Shown here: in pieces, positions 13,701-19,811 of the stretch
Layout: each line of letters opens with the position of its first letter
How positions within the stretch are numbered: position 1 is the first letter of the stretch
From: Planctomycetota bacterium
GTDB taxonomy: Bacteria > Planctomycetota > Phycisphaerae > Phycisphaerales > UBA1924
Length of the DNA: 50,664 nt
Assembly (NCBI GenBank): GCA_023434205.1
Contig: JAEYTB010000052.1
Span: forward strand, 1 to 50,664
Direction: 5' to 3'
The notes under the pieces: generated by a model
Database searches by the model: none
Seen by the model: only the letters and a program-made list of their open reading frames with translations
Told to the model about the DNA's origin: nothing
Position numbers and translations under genes: made by a program

Positions 13701-16700
13701 TCCTTCACCAGCGGCGGCGTGACGCGCCTCTACACCATCACCGACTTCGACAACAACACGCTCAGCGGCCTGGGCAGCGCGATGCTGGTCACCGGCAACC
13801 CGCTGACCCCCGGCACCACCAACGGCACGGTCGCCCGTGCGAGCCGCTTCAACGTCAGCGGCGCCTTCACCACCACCGCGACCACCATCTTCCGTGCCAC
13901 GGGCAGCTGGTCTTCGGACGGCTTCGCCGCGGGCATGGACATCCTGGTCTCGGGCCAGAACGACCCGCTCACCATCGGCAGCATCAGCGCCGACGGCAAG
14001 ACCCTCAGCATCGTCGGCGGCACCATCGCCTCCGTCGGCAGCGTCAACCTCACCGTTGGCCTGGTCCGCGTCGGCGGCGACACCATCGACGTCAACGGCG
14101 CCCACGCCGCGTTCAACGGCACCTTCGATGTGGCCCCCGGCCAGATCACCCGCACCGACAACGTCCGCTGGGATACCGACCTCAAGTTCGCCATCGGCCA
14201 GCAGATCACGGTGAACGGCGCGGGCCTGACGCCCGGCTCGCCTTGGCTCGCCGCCAACGGCGAGACCGCGGCACAGCTCGTCGTCACCGGCTTCAGCCCC
14301 GACGGCCGCACGCTGCTCGTCAGCGGCACAGCCCTGTCTACCGGCAGCTTCGCCGCGACGGTGGTCATCAACTCCCCGCTGGTGGTCTACGGCGACACGT
14401 CACAGGACGGCGTCTGGTACAACGGCAAGGCCGACAAGCTCTCGCTGGGCAAGTTCGCCGCCAAGCCGCAGCCGCACGAGGACAACCTCGCTGTCACCTT
14501 CGGCACCGTCAACATGTGGGGCAAGACCCTCGGCACGATCACACGCGCCACCGGCAGCTTCGCCGAGGCGGGCTTCGTTCCCCAGGGCATGGTCACGATC
14601 GACGGCGTCCTGGTCGGCGTCATCAGCCAGATCAACGCCAACCCCGGCGGCGGCGAGACCATGCTCATTATCCGTGAGGACCTCACCACCGACGAGGACC
14701 TCTCGGCGGTCTGGGCCACGCTCACCGACGGCGCCCACGACATCGTCCAGCGCAACCGCCTGGGCCAGAGCGCCGACTTCTTCATCTTCCCGCTCGCCAA
14801 CCCCTACAAGCGCGCCGGCAACGACGTCATCGACGCCTCCGACCTCTACGCCTCCATCCCCGCGGGCCAGCTCCCCACCGTCGGCCTCGCGGCCTACGGC
14901 GGCCAGGGCGACGACCGCATCCTGGGCAGCCAGGCCGGCGACCACCTCGCCGGCGGCTCCGGCGGCGACACCATCCACGGCAACCGCGGTCAGGACATCA
15001 TCTACGGCGACGCCGGCTTCAACGTTGACTTCATCACCCGCGAGCTGCACGTGGCCAAGACTGCTGGCTCCAGCGGCGCGGCCAACCTCGACCCCGTCTT
15101 CGCCGGCGCCGACCTGCTCGAGGGCGACGCCCCCGGCTCCACGGCGTCCAACATCTACGGCGACTTCGACGATGTGGTCATCGGCGACCACGGCCTCATC
15201 ACGCAGGACACCGCCGGCGCCCGCGACACGACCAAGGCCGCGCCGTCGCTCCCGCAGGACCTCCAGACCACCATCCGCGTCCGCAAGATCGAGACGTCCG
15301 CGCCCCAGAACGGCGCCGACGACTTCATCTACGGCAATGGCGGCCAGGACGTCCTCCTGGGCGGCACCGGCAACGACTCGGTCGACGGCGGCGTCGGCAT
15401 GGACGTCATCTTCGGCGACCACGCCATCCTTGACCGCACCTCGAGACTCAACGTCTTCTCCAGCCTCCGCTTCCAGGCCCTCCAGGGCGGCCAGATCTAC
15501 AGCACCGACCACGACACGGCCGGCAACGACCTGGTCGACGGCGTCGCACGCCTCGACCCCCGCGGCGACCCCGAAGGCCGCGTGAAGCGCGTCTACGCAC
15601 CGGTCTGGGGCGACTACGTCATCACCATCGTCGGCCACACCAACACTTCCGTCGCCGCCTACCACGGCAACGACTACATCGCCGGCGGCGCGGGCGACGA
15701 CACCATCCTGGGCGAGCTGGGCGCCGACACCATCCAGGGCGACGGCTCGATCGACTTCGTCGCCTACAAGAGCGAGTACGACGCCGCGGGCAACGTGGTC
15801 ACCACGCCCACCATCCGCGGCCGCGTCTCGGCCAACCGCGGCGCCGACGGCGGCGGCACCACCGGCCTGCTGAGCTGGTTCGCCTCCTTCGACGCCTCCG
15901 GCGACGGCCACGACTACATCGAGGCCGGCGGCGGCGGCGATGCGGTCTTCGGCAACCAGGGCCAGGACGACATCATCGGCGGCAGCTCCGAGCTGTTCGC
16001 CAAGACCGACGGCGTCACGCTCGCCCTGCTCAACAACGCGGCCAGCCGGCCCGACGGCTCCGACCTGCTCTTCGGCGGGTCGGGCCTGCGGACGAGCCGC
16101 AACGACATCGGCGCCGCTACCATCGACGGCCTGACGCAGGTCATCACGACCGACGCCGACGGCCACGCCGCGGACTCCGACATGATCCTCGCCGACAACG
16201 GCGACGTCTTCCGCCTCGTGGGCACCAACGGGACTGTCCCCGCCGGCGCCCCCGCGTTCCTCCAGTTCAACTACGACAACTACGGCAGCGTCAAGATCGT
16301 GCCCCGCGCGGCACGCCTGCTCGACTACACCCCCGGCGGCCCCAACTTCTCCGCCAACGCCAACAGCGACATCGGCGGCAACGACGAGGTCCACGGCGAG
16401 TCCGGCGACGACTTCATCTACGGCGGCAGGGGCGACGACCGCCTCTACGGCGACGGTCAGGACGACGACATCATCGGCAACTGGGGCAACGACTGGATCT
16501 CCGGCGGCACCGGCAACGACGGCGTCATCGGCGACGACGGCCGCATCTTCACCAGCCGCAACAGCGCCCAGTTCGGCGAGCCTCTTTACAACATCGCCGC
16601 GCTGCTCGCCAGCGACCCCGACGACCGCTTCTCCAACGGCAACGTCCTCAACGAGTTCATCTACACGCCGGGCAACATGCAGACGGCGATCATCAACATC

Positions 16701-19700
16701 GAGCACGAGCTCAAGAAGACCGTCGACATCACCCCCTTCAGCTCCGACCGCGACTTCAACGGCTCTTCCGACGAGTTTGGCACGCCCGGCACTCACGGCC
16801 AGAACCAGGGCACCGGCGGCATGGGCACGCAGCCCCTCCACGTCAACGACGACATCATCTTCGGCGGCCTGGGCAGCGATTGGCTGCACGGCGCCTCCGG
16901 CGACGATGCGATCTCCGGCGGCGAGGCCCTGCCCGTTGCCGCGGCGGGCCTCCGCGCCGCGAACCAGCCCAACTCCGTCAACGGCGTCCAGGGCGTGGTC
17001 GTGGTCAACAACCTGGTCGTCTCGGGCTGGCTGCGGCCCTTCAACCCCGGCGATGTCCTGGCCTTCAACCCCGACGACGTCGACGGCCAGCACCAGAACC
17101 GCACCCGCGCGGGCGAGTTCAACCTCTACGACGAGTACAACCCCCTCCGCAAGATCCAGGTCGCGGCCCAGGGCAGCAACCAGGTCTACGAGTTCCTCCT
17201 CAACTTCAGCGAGACCGAGGGCGTTGTGCGCCCTGCGGGCCTCGCGCCCGGCAACGGCAACCAGACCATCCCCTACCCGCAGGTGTGGGACGACGGCGCC
17301 GACCGCATCTTCGGCGACCTGGGCAACGACTGGCTCGTGGGCGGCACCGGCCGCGACGACGCCTACGGCGGCATGGGCAACGACCTCATGAACATGGACG
17401 ACAAGCACTCGTCCACGTCCACGACCAACAACCCGCTCGCCAACAACGTGCCCGACACGCACCCCTACTTCGAGGACCGTGCCTTCGGCGGCGGCGGGCG
17501 CGACGTGCTCATCGCCAACACCGGTGGCGACCGCCTCATCGACTGGACCGGCGAGTTCAACTCCTACCTCGTCCCCTTCGCGCCCTACGGCATGGCCACG
17601 GTCAGCCGCACCGTCCAGCCCCAGCTCCCCGAGTTCCTCTACGCACTCTCCGCCAGCGACGGCGTTGACATGACCCGCGCCGGCGATGCCTTCCAGGGCA
17701 ACCCGTCGGACGATACCATCGCCCGCAACGGCGAGCCCCACGGCGAGCTGGGCCTCATCCGCCAGCAGGACGATGCCTGGAACGACACCCACGGCGGCCC
17801 GGCCGACCCGCAGGCCGGCAACATCCCGGGCGGCCAGCGCGACGTCCTCCGCTCCGCCAGCTTCAACGACGGCGGCGCGCAGGGCTTCAGCCTCATCAGC
17901 GGCACCTGGGCCAACCTCAACGGCCGCTACCGGGTCAGCTCCGACGGCAGCCCCAACAGCGAGGGCATGGGCCTCTTCGACCAGTCCGACACGGTGATTC
18001 CGACCTACTTTGAGATGCAGGTCACCATGAATGCCGCGCGTCCCACCGGCGGCCGGAAGGCGAACGGCTTCCTCATCTTCGATTACCAGAGCCCCACCGA
18101 CTTCAAGTTCGCCGGCCTCAATATCTCCACGAACAAGGTGGAGATCGGCCACCGCACGGCCAACCAGTGGGTCGTGGACTCGTGGCAGAACGCCAACCTC
18201 CGCGCGGGCATCGACTATGTCGTGTTCGCGAAGGTCGACGGGGGCAAAATCACCATCTCGGTGGGCACGGGCAACGGCGGCGGCAACAGCACGACCGTCT
18301 CTCACACCTTCGCCCCGCGCGTGGACGAGCACGGCTTCCTCCACTACATCAACGAGGGCATTGTCGGCATCGCAAGCACCGACGGGTCCGCCATCCAGAT
18401 CGACGATCTGATTGTCCAGGCTCCCCCCGGTGCGATCACCCTCGACCGCACGGTGACCTTCTCCGCAACCAGCCCCTCCACGCAACTCTTCTCGGCCCCG
18501 ACCTCGGGCGCCTGGACGACCAGCAACGGCCGCTTCGTCGCCACCGCGTCGGCCGCCGCGCCGGCCATCAACTTCATGACCATCGGGGAGCACCCCGTCA
18601 CCCCGGGCTCCATGCTCTCCATCAAGAGCGTGCTGCGCACCTCCGGCGAGGGCGGCGTGATCTTCGACTACCACAACCCCAACTACTACAAGTTCGCGAC
18701 GCTCTCCGACTCCGCCGACCAGGTCATCATCGGCCACGTCATCGGCGGCGTCCGCACCGTTGACGCCACCTTCAACACCAACGTCAATCCCAACAACGAC
18801 GCCACCTTCGAGGTCGTCCTCCGCGGCGGGCTGGTCAACGTCCTCCGAAACGGCGCCCTCGTGGCCAGCAAGCTCTTCAACGCCCCGGTGACCGAAGGCC
18901 AGTTCGGCCTGGTCAGCTTCATGAGCGCCAGCTCCGGCCAGACCTCGTTCGACAGCGTCCAGGTCAAGACCGACGAGGGCGCCTACGCCGAACTGCTGCG
19001 TGCCGAGTCCGGCCAGGGCGACGCCACCGGCCATAAGCCGCTCACGTCCGCTCAGCTCTCCGCGGCACTGGCAGAGGCCGCCCGCCGCTGGAAGGCCGCG
19101 GGTGCCGACGCTTCACTCGTGGACGCGGCACGTCACATCCGCATCCAGGCCGCCGACCTCGCCGGCGACAGCCTCGGCGCCATCTACAACGGCACGATCT
19201 TCGTCGACGCCAACGCGGCCGGCCACGGCTGGTTCGTGGATGCCTCCATCACCAACGACCGCGAGTTCGCCCAGGACGGCGACCTGCTCCGTGCCCTCAA
19301 GGGCCCGGCCGCCGGCCGCATCGACCTGCTCTCGGTCGTCGCCCACGAGTTTGGCCACGCCCTGGGCCTGGAGCACGCCAAGGAGGGCCTCATGCACGAG
19401 ACCCTCGCCCCCGGCGTCCGCTCCACGCCCGAGCAGCACGCCCACACCTTCATGGTGGGCGTGGATACCCACGGCATCGGCCTCATGAGCCTGGACTCCC
19501 ACGACCATGCGTTCGCGGGCGCCACGGACGCGTCCGACGCCCTGCCCGAATCGTTCAGCCCCGTCGGCGAGAACACCCTCGGTGACTACCGCGCCCTGCG
19601 GCTCTCCGAGACCCGGTTCCACCGCCTGGGCCTCAGCACCACGTCCCGCGCCGACGCGGCCACCATCCGCCGTGCAAGCGGATGGACCAGCCGCGCGGTC

Positions 19701-19787
19701 TACCAGCCCGCCCTGAGCCTGCCCTGGATGAGCGGCACCGGTCAGGTGTACTTCACCGGCCCGTCCATCCAGTCGGATATGCTCTGA
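3..19787 (+). CDS. Giant exported repeat protein with RTX repeats and C-terminal metzincin protease (5' end outside window)
   Basis: The frame is open from the left edge; codons 3-71 continue the same repeat, so the gene starts outside the window and at least 6,594 residues are visible. Order by nucleotide: Gly/Ala-rich beta-strand repeats (3-4730); four copies of a GDxVxY / DGxxYxV module (4740-5840); more Gly-rich repeats (5950-6700); a long non-repetitive beta-rich stretch (6700-9100); scattered GGxGND motifs (9100-10640); Calx-beta-like segments (10740-11690); eight W-DGF modules (11880-14690); RTX-type GGxGxD repeats (14890-17410); two concanavalin/LamG-like domains (17850-18430, 18450-18970); and a matrixin-like protease with HEFGHALGLEH at 19344-19376 and a following GLMHE Met-turn candidate. 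It resembles planctomycete and proteobacterial giant surface or filamentous-adhesin proteins, and calcium-dependent folding outside the cell is likely. Substrate and export route are not visible. A SapC gene follows 24 bp downstream, suggesting one operon. Confidence 0.9.
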   Translation: MIKKNTNGFIGRSTDIATSGNVNVSGSSTESLLSISANIGFSGSSLAIAGSASVAVINTTTRGYIEDGTSGANRAVVNADGNMSVSATGIFVDKQIAASLGISGGSAGIGAANQTLVHTDTVEAYIGNYATVSSHGTDGVRINANSSEELIGITAAGSAAGGAAAVSGAATINILTETTTARVGQGASVTSTAGGQTPDLWVKANDTTTMVTVAGSLSLSGGSASVGVGVDVGVLTKTTKAYIDSGVTANVSGDIDVTANATQDITSVAAGLSASSGAAVTADASVHVISNTTKAFIGAESGTGLGHGDVHARGSARIFANDVTEVDKVVGAAAIGATAAVTAGGAVTVSNKTTQAYIGEGAWVSADGATTLDAPTGAFDLNATAAAPAQPYDNSPGADNSNAAGIEATGASNQSASALANKGEVNPPTPVGSGDGATDVNGQPSISNDDLGRNVKLSPTMVQARGVIVGATSADDIESYSIGAAGAGTAAVVIAASVNVINATTQATIGANARVNESSSFALNPVDGQGVSVVAGNDFRHIAAAAGLAVSGGASVAPAVDVTVTNNTTNAAIGAGAVVHADDDVKVIADEASNVLLVGIGLAGGVVGIGGGVNVLVLNSTTDATVAGTVRAGGDALIRATDDTKIMMIDGGLGAGFVGVGAGVGVVVVDKTTTALVANGADVTALGAGTGYTVRNGSTTGGSFGTMEAHGVIVDASSSEELFHLAVAGGGGVVGASGSVTVNLISSETKATVNDADINWNQNGSASGQQDAVVVASNDAKVETFVLAVAGGLVGIGGAVDVGSLNNNTAASINTGARVAAQDDIAVNAAALKSVDSLTISGAGGFAGLAGAVAVWNIGEQLSEVYTDSEGNNTNALSRNGTTVQQDAQNQSVETRDRGAGSISSIHNNQPGPTASRIGTAQSGVSSRLNASSIGGGSLNIQGQINADPLVIGTSAIITGGANVDAEGDLTVRASEFLDVDIIGGAAGGGAVGVAASINLLNVATNVTASAAGTLASGGAMSVTSRMDERLDIHSLAFGGGVAGVAAAVSLVNNVSTNSATLGGTVTGAGATTVSATSDQQFGLTVAQGSGGGAAVGATWVDLDVGGSTSATISPSAQIGQTGVVASLTVAADSTVDVDSDVVGVSAGVVGVSANFGFLNVHPTVSAGIGSNAAVRTTGAINVNADTHHNAANAVTGVAVSGLGGASVSWSEVKITPTVSSTLGANASARSNNSGVNFRARHNAGGSDGGKLVRSEAIAASGSAIAAGAGARTLGVHSPIVSATGAAGSSVSSAGASGFSSVNNARAEGYASGGSGSLFGSISVMSASMKAEGSSTASFAGSATDSGAAPSSFTVSATAQRTARAENFVISLGGVVGFSVALADGTTGGDTKATLTGATNINIGGALNATAGSTNLATAKAQGGSGGFLGAAILRGTSTVGGTTDAKLLDGGTVARAGSVNIEATGSSTGSSNTTAGVGGFISAGGVSSIVNVTPGINAAVGANSTLNNIGGNVRVIADSAQSEGDAAAAAYGGGVVQIGAANAVGTVTPTVTAVIGAGTTINMGGTLTIKAHSGYTPDTGQFGDTFNANSGASPATDYGADVITFAKHGLGTGDSVVYRTNGNSPITVSGGGTLTDGREYAVIARSDDTLSLGAQFSGASLSNAVALIPAASAQGVDGARDMIRFLTPHRFVDGDAVRYDHTDSDPTIGIAEGTYFVNVVDAYTVRLYATKAQAQNPGTTTFNVGHVSANRIDRAGFANGDRVTYRDPTPVRFRASDVENTVDFFTQLPNGGFADNNTIFVGRLQSNGNVLPHDYADDQRVIYRTDNTSLEVGGLNDGQAYYIIVVDQYRVRLASSPGGGAINISGSNTTDQLNAANKVLHWLVRPSLGVLQDGRTYEVINAGADGDGSTNDFQLAEVGSAVPLNLSTFERSGTFTLSDAGLDINAAAGSNPHELVINMTGGSGNHKLLGQGDVSLRSIAPPPGDGKSAVSARGGGGGLGAFGDPDSSIVTTPNIQASLLAASATVGGDVEVLSTAAGNLSAYAINSGGGFIQSGNTDATAVFSADNDTEIGAGSIIKAKGDVFIHSTTSAQMYSRARAEGGGFLAFADGDSCVVIDNGTVDNGDLSGTSYNGGPRATIGAGAQIEGRGVSIRAGYDGVNYNIQASTEAGGFTGTSSATATQRAGLDARIDIPTGSTVIEGREGVDIRVINTNISGGTHTDAVFYGLSAGSENDNDDGDTTTIITAGNNVTVIAGPRITGDTALDTADLGSLPSLALLVELSTPNAADNTTRTITWNADVVLQSGPSPTLVVNSAGEVIKAVNVTVDGGNGVGYMTGATFHVDDIINDDRGQAMFRSNGTNGTLSETAAGFPLFTFRDTYRNVTLTNESDHNMVVHRVEVINTTPSTPAHEVFLRVTNVNAFEFDVTHDFKPTIVEVSNTQTIDPAPAQAPYIEFAGDVNNPIGITLISNVLGDIFSSGIGVVRTDTFAIVATNGSVGYDNSHRLRLEIVESLDGPTGDDRYRRIDAGVDIYLDERGLMRRALLGGETLDSGFFTDVDRMNAGRDVNVLLRHAKDQTTPGSVNYVIEVNQAAVVLGPVPSAIVAVTTHFRPPTAGPVQLFPLGVFGSGTADTNVTYINGIAPDNAKRVIAGRDIDVTGPTSGALTHWEAFTDILQLGNIDVITNGDITITEVAGDLKVGRIASIGRDVTLNSPRRIVDSISGTANTGDTGDADVTGRHITMTAGDNGIGGMEGTGGIGTPDNFLEINVDILQGGGGVVGVLRATDTAAGLNNTFGVFLTEVRRAGDVASALGGTEPAGTNALQVHTVNTVGNVTLATTSGSIRDARNNGAGDDNANVIGNTINLFALGGSIGDPAATLGSQDNGNNDLEIDSQFYQLGGTIGARASHSVFLTEVDRNARVVLLQGLTGDVRFTVRESNAQGEDLSLLASGSVLFLENAPEGLTHGLVNTPQGSILLRVGDNITTHANSQILALQNVDIYGDYRRNGMDIATPNDSPAFGTVMHLAGVIAHGPTSSGSITRIFGNDDSDQIYFDQTFLGANNPLLPGGLSQTIPMGGLISVYSGGKTRVYGSNTASPAGAFAPAGDGDDFIIVNKLQSMAYVQTAAADAHSDTLTIDGQAGSDNVVINTIGSRGVDRNYVINVLDTGAPDDGVDALAVWGFDSAIEGANQPTDDIFLLRRTRGISGETTGPALYDATGFIAVLHDDLAGATASDPNNSSAVRKQVLERINYSSGINGRVMVFGQGGNDVFAVDDNAAITTLDGGTGNDTFQIGQLYGIQRDGQQPPTPRPVGDTTGGSIVTPSDLFPQLANSLTPQSIFGTVATTRGWLSAGATSPLLAQGGVGDDTFTVYSNQAVVRLEGDDGNDLFTVRAFALAMTTPSGEIDWIDPERMIARPRLTSGFSTAAETEIRTGAGNNQVEYNINAPVSVDGGNGFDKLVVLGTEFADHIVVTVKGIFGAGLTVTYENIEVLEVDTLEGDDTIDVLSTQPGVATRVIGGLGNDQINVAGDVAGEVVSRDIEGTSGVINNRVSSADRDYDGLIADGIVTSVARGTQGQIVIEETDGFTEVREDGTVVDSYFVSLARKPLPGRNVYVTVSAAMSPQEEHGNNGLLNSGDIYANLGTGDSLLVSETAVDFDRDVLIDGVLVHIPKRAIVLVFNEFNWNNPKTVHVQAVDDTLAEGDRTVTISHSVLSDDVRFHHAIVRNVEATVRDDDKPAIILTQLDPTSGGGLAKYNNHPIDNGTVTLEGTALTGASDLYAIELANAPAGGVVRVAIELNDSEAVLASADPRFQVVTAPTADTPGRYYVQFTAANWNVPVLIQVIARDDGAAEDPHNTTILHSIDTVATTDVLYGTTPVATQRVDVLVVDDENPGLYQVESAGRTLVKAGTVNGGPGTGDSYTLRLTSSPSANVDVALITDGQTDIVAGPGITYKAVGGLRPVQLFTGNLTLSGNDVTRASGSELGSWADDGFEAGMRIRISSEGQPDLEGKIVSIALDGKTMTLDTNVGAGARNNAVVAQLVEVGTYTGNIEFTQASVPFLVYADSVTISGGNTVTRGNTDGSLLEDGFAVGQTISFGDGSTGTFIIQSIAADGLSMTISGGATNGSYTGVSKMLGTLRRTDGTSWLDSGSFEGQLFRSSAFGASTFKIDLITGTADGLLDLLVISDPATGSVVPNASKLTSSGTADMTLTQWAAVATFIASTDPNDPVAGAADWHIAKTINVLADPGYDIQPGRENLRSFPKTEHRLDGIRGPLSVEGGATSADRSLRPAILLPGEANGPHFNIAPQPPERMSIDTLNIYADGSRQDLTGTLTSTALSGLNMGSDLDFRDPNSNWEAPFGEPGIYPGGISFGSISLDANGNFETDTGRSTVEVLNIMLGQGNDRLDIQGTLRPGPDHDPLTGLETVASTHGGITAVHGGGNALLHVAADFTFANTGSGNAELARTDGLSWAKFGFQVGQRVVLTTPGGSAAFTITGFGDQPGGTGSKLLLAGGSAALPSQGADFKGGVAVVDDLSVSGSFTVQADRIIRNDNLPWQNLGFAIGQTVSFTSGGVTRLYTITDFDNNTLSGLGSAMLVTGNPLTPGTTNGTVARASRFNVSGAFTTTATTIFRATGSWSSDGFAAGMDILVSGQNDPLTIGSISADGKTLSIVGGTIASVGSVNLTVGLVRVGGDTIDVNGAHAAFNGTFDVAPGQITRTDNVRWDTDLKFAIGQQITVNGAGLTPGSPWLAANGETAAQLVVTGFSPDGRTLLVSGTALSTGSFAATVVINSPLVVYGDTSQDGVWYNGKADKLSLGKFAAKPQPHEDNLAVTFGTVNMWGKTLGTITRATGSFAEAGFVPQGMVTIDGVLVGVISQINANPGGGETMLIIREDLTTDEDLSAVWATLTDGAHDIVQRNRLGQSADFFIFPLANPYKRAGNDVIDASDLYASIPAGQLPTVGLAAYGGQGDDRILGSQAGDHLAGGSGGDTIHGNRGQDIIYGDAGFNVDFITRELHVAKTAGSSGAANLDPVFAGADLLEGDAPGSTASNIYGDFDDVVIGDHGLITQDTAGARDTTKAAPSLPQDLQTTIRVRKIETSAPQNGADDFIYGNGGQDVLLGGTGNDSVDGGVGMDVIFGDHAILDRTSRLNVFSSLRFQALQGGQIYSTDHDTAGNDLVDGVARLDPRGDPEGRVKRVYAPVWGDYVITIVGHTNTSVAAYHGNDYIAGGAGDDTILGELGADTIQGDGSIDFVAYKSEYDAAGNVVTTPTIRGRVSANRGADGGGTTGLLSWFASFDASGDGHDYIEAGGGGDAVFGNQGQDDIIGGSSELFAKTDGVTLALLNNAASRPDGSDLLFGGSGLRTSRNDIGAATIDGLTQVITTDADGHAADSDMILADNGDVFRLVGTNGTVPAGAPAFLQFNYDNYGSVKIVPRAARLLDYTPGGPNFSANANSDIGGNDEVHGESGDDFIYGGRGDDRLYGDGQDDDIIGNWGNDWISGGTGNDGVIGDDGRIFTSRNSAQFGEPLYNIAALLASDPDDRFSNGNVLNEFIYTPGNMQTAIINIEHELKKTVDITPFSSDRDFNGSSDEFGTPGTHGQNQGTGGMGTQPLHVNDDIIFGGLGSDWLHGASGDDAISGGEALPVAAAGLRAANQPNSVNGVQGVVVVNNLVVSGWLRPFNPGDVLAFNPDDVDGQHQNRTRAGEFNLYDEYNPLRKIQVAAQGSNQVYEFLLNFSETEGVVRPAGLAPGNGNQTIPYPQVWDDGADRIFGDLGNDWLVGGTGRDDAYGGMGNDLMNMDDKHSSTSTTNNPLANNVPDTHPYFEDRAFGGGGRDVLIANTGGDRLIDWTGEFNSYLVPFAPYGMATVSRTVQPQLPEFLYALSASDGVDMTRAGDAFQGNPSDDTIARNGEPHGELGLIRQQDDAWNDTHGGPADPQAGNIPGGQRDVLRSASFNDGGAQGFSLISGTWANLNGRYRVSSDGSPNSEGMGLFDQSDTVIPTYFEMQVTMNAARPTGGRKANGFLIFDYQSPTDFKFAGLNISTNKVEIGHRTANQWVVDSWQNANLRAGIDYVVFAKVDGGKITISVGTGNGGGNSTTVSHTFAPRVDEHGFLHYINEGIVGIASTDGSAIQIDDLIVQAPPGAITLDRTVTFSATSPSTQLFSAPTSGAWTTSNGRFVATASAAAPAINFMTIGEHPVTPGSMLSIKSVLRTSGEGGVIFDYHNPNYYKFATLSDSADQVIIGHVIGGVRTVDATFNTNVNPNNDATFEVVLRGGLVNVLRNGALVASKLFNAPVTEGQFGLVSFMSASSGQTSFDSVQVKTDEGAYAELLRAESGQGDATGHKPLTSAQLSAALAEAARRWKAAGADASLVDAARHIRIQAADLAGDSLGAIYNGTIFVDANAAGHGWFVDASITNDREFAQDGDLLRALKGPAAGRIDLLSVVAHEFGHALGLEHAKEGLMHETLAPGVRSTPEQHAHTFMVGVDTHGIGLMSLDSHDHAFAGATDASDALPESFSPVGENTLGDYRALRLSETRFHRLGLSTTSRADAATIRRASGWTSRAVYQPALSLPWMSGTGQVYFTGPSIQSDML
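11880..14690 (+). repeat. Eight W-x-x-DGF-x-x-G protein modules
   Basis: The giant protein contains about eight modules of 60-85 residues with the pattern T-R-x-x-G-S-W-x-x-D-G-F-x-x-G-x-x-I, then a short strand, then I-x-x-D-G-x-T-L-x-L/V-x-G. Visible cores include GSWADDGFEAG (about 11950), SLLEDGFAVGQ (12247), LSWAKFGFQVGQ (13408), LPWQNLGFAIGQ (13660), GSWSSDGFAAG (13905) and VRWDTDLKFAIGQ (14163). I do not recognise this as a named family. Confidence 0.7.
14890..17410 (+). repeat. RTX-type calcium-binding nonapeptide repeat blocks
   Basis: At least seven clusters of GGxGxDxhx nonapeptides occur, for example GGQGDDRILGS (about 14900), GNGGQDVLLGGTGNDS (15335), GGAGDDTILGELGADT (15680), GESGDDFIYGGRGDD (16395), GGLGSDWLHGASGDD (16860) and GDLGNDWLVGGTGRDD (17310). 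In RTX proteins these form a calcium-stabilised parallel beta-roll after secretion. They are separated by unrelated inserts of 50-150 residues, unlike the continuous block of typical RTX toxins. Confidence 0.85.
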
Positions 19788-19811
19788 CCCCTTCAGTTCA
19801 GGAGTCCCCAC

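Noticed and set aside
2925..19034. Very long open frames on the minus strand opposite the giant gene (about 2925-9095, 9108-14105, 14400-19034)
   Set aside because: They are mirror images of a GC-rich, codon-biased gene: Ala/Val/Gly/Arg/Asp-rich, without domains, start signals or promoters. They reflect avoidance of stop codons rather than coding.
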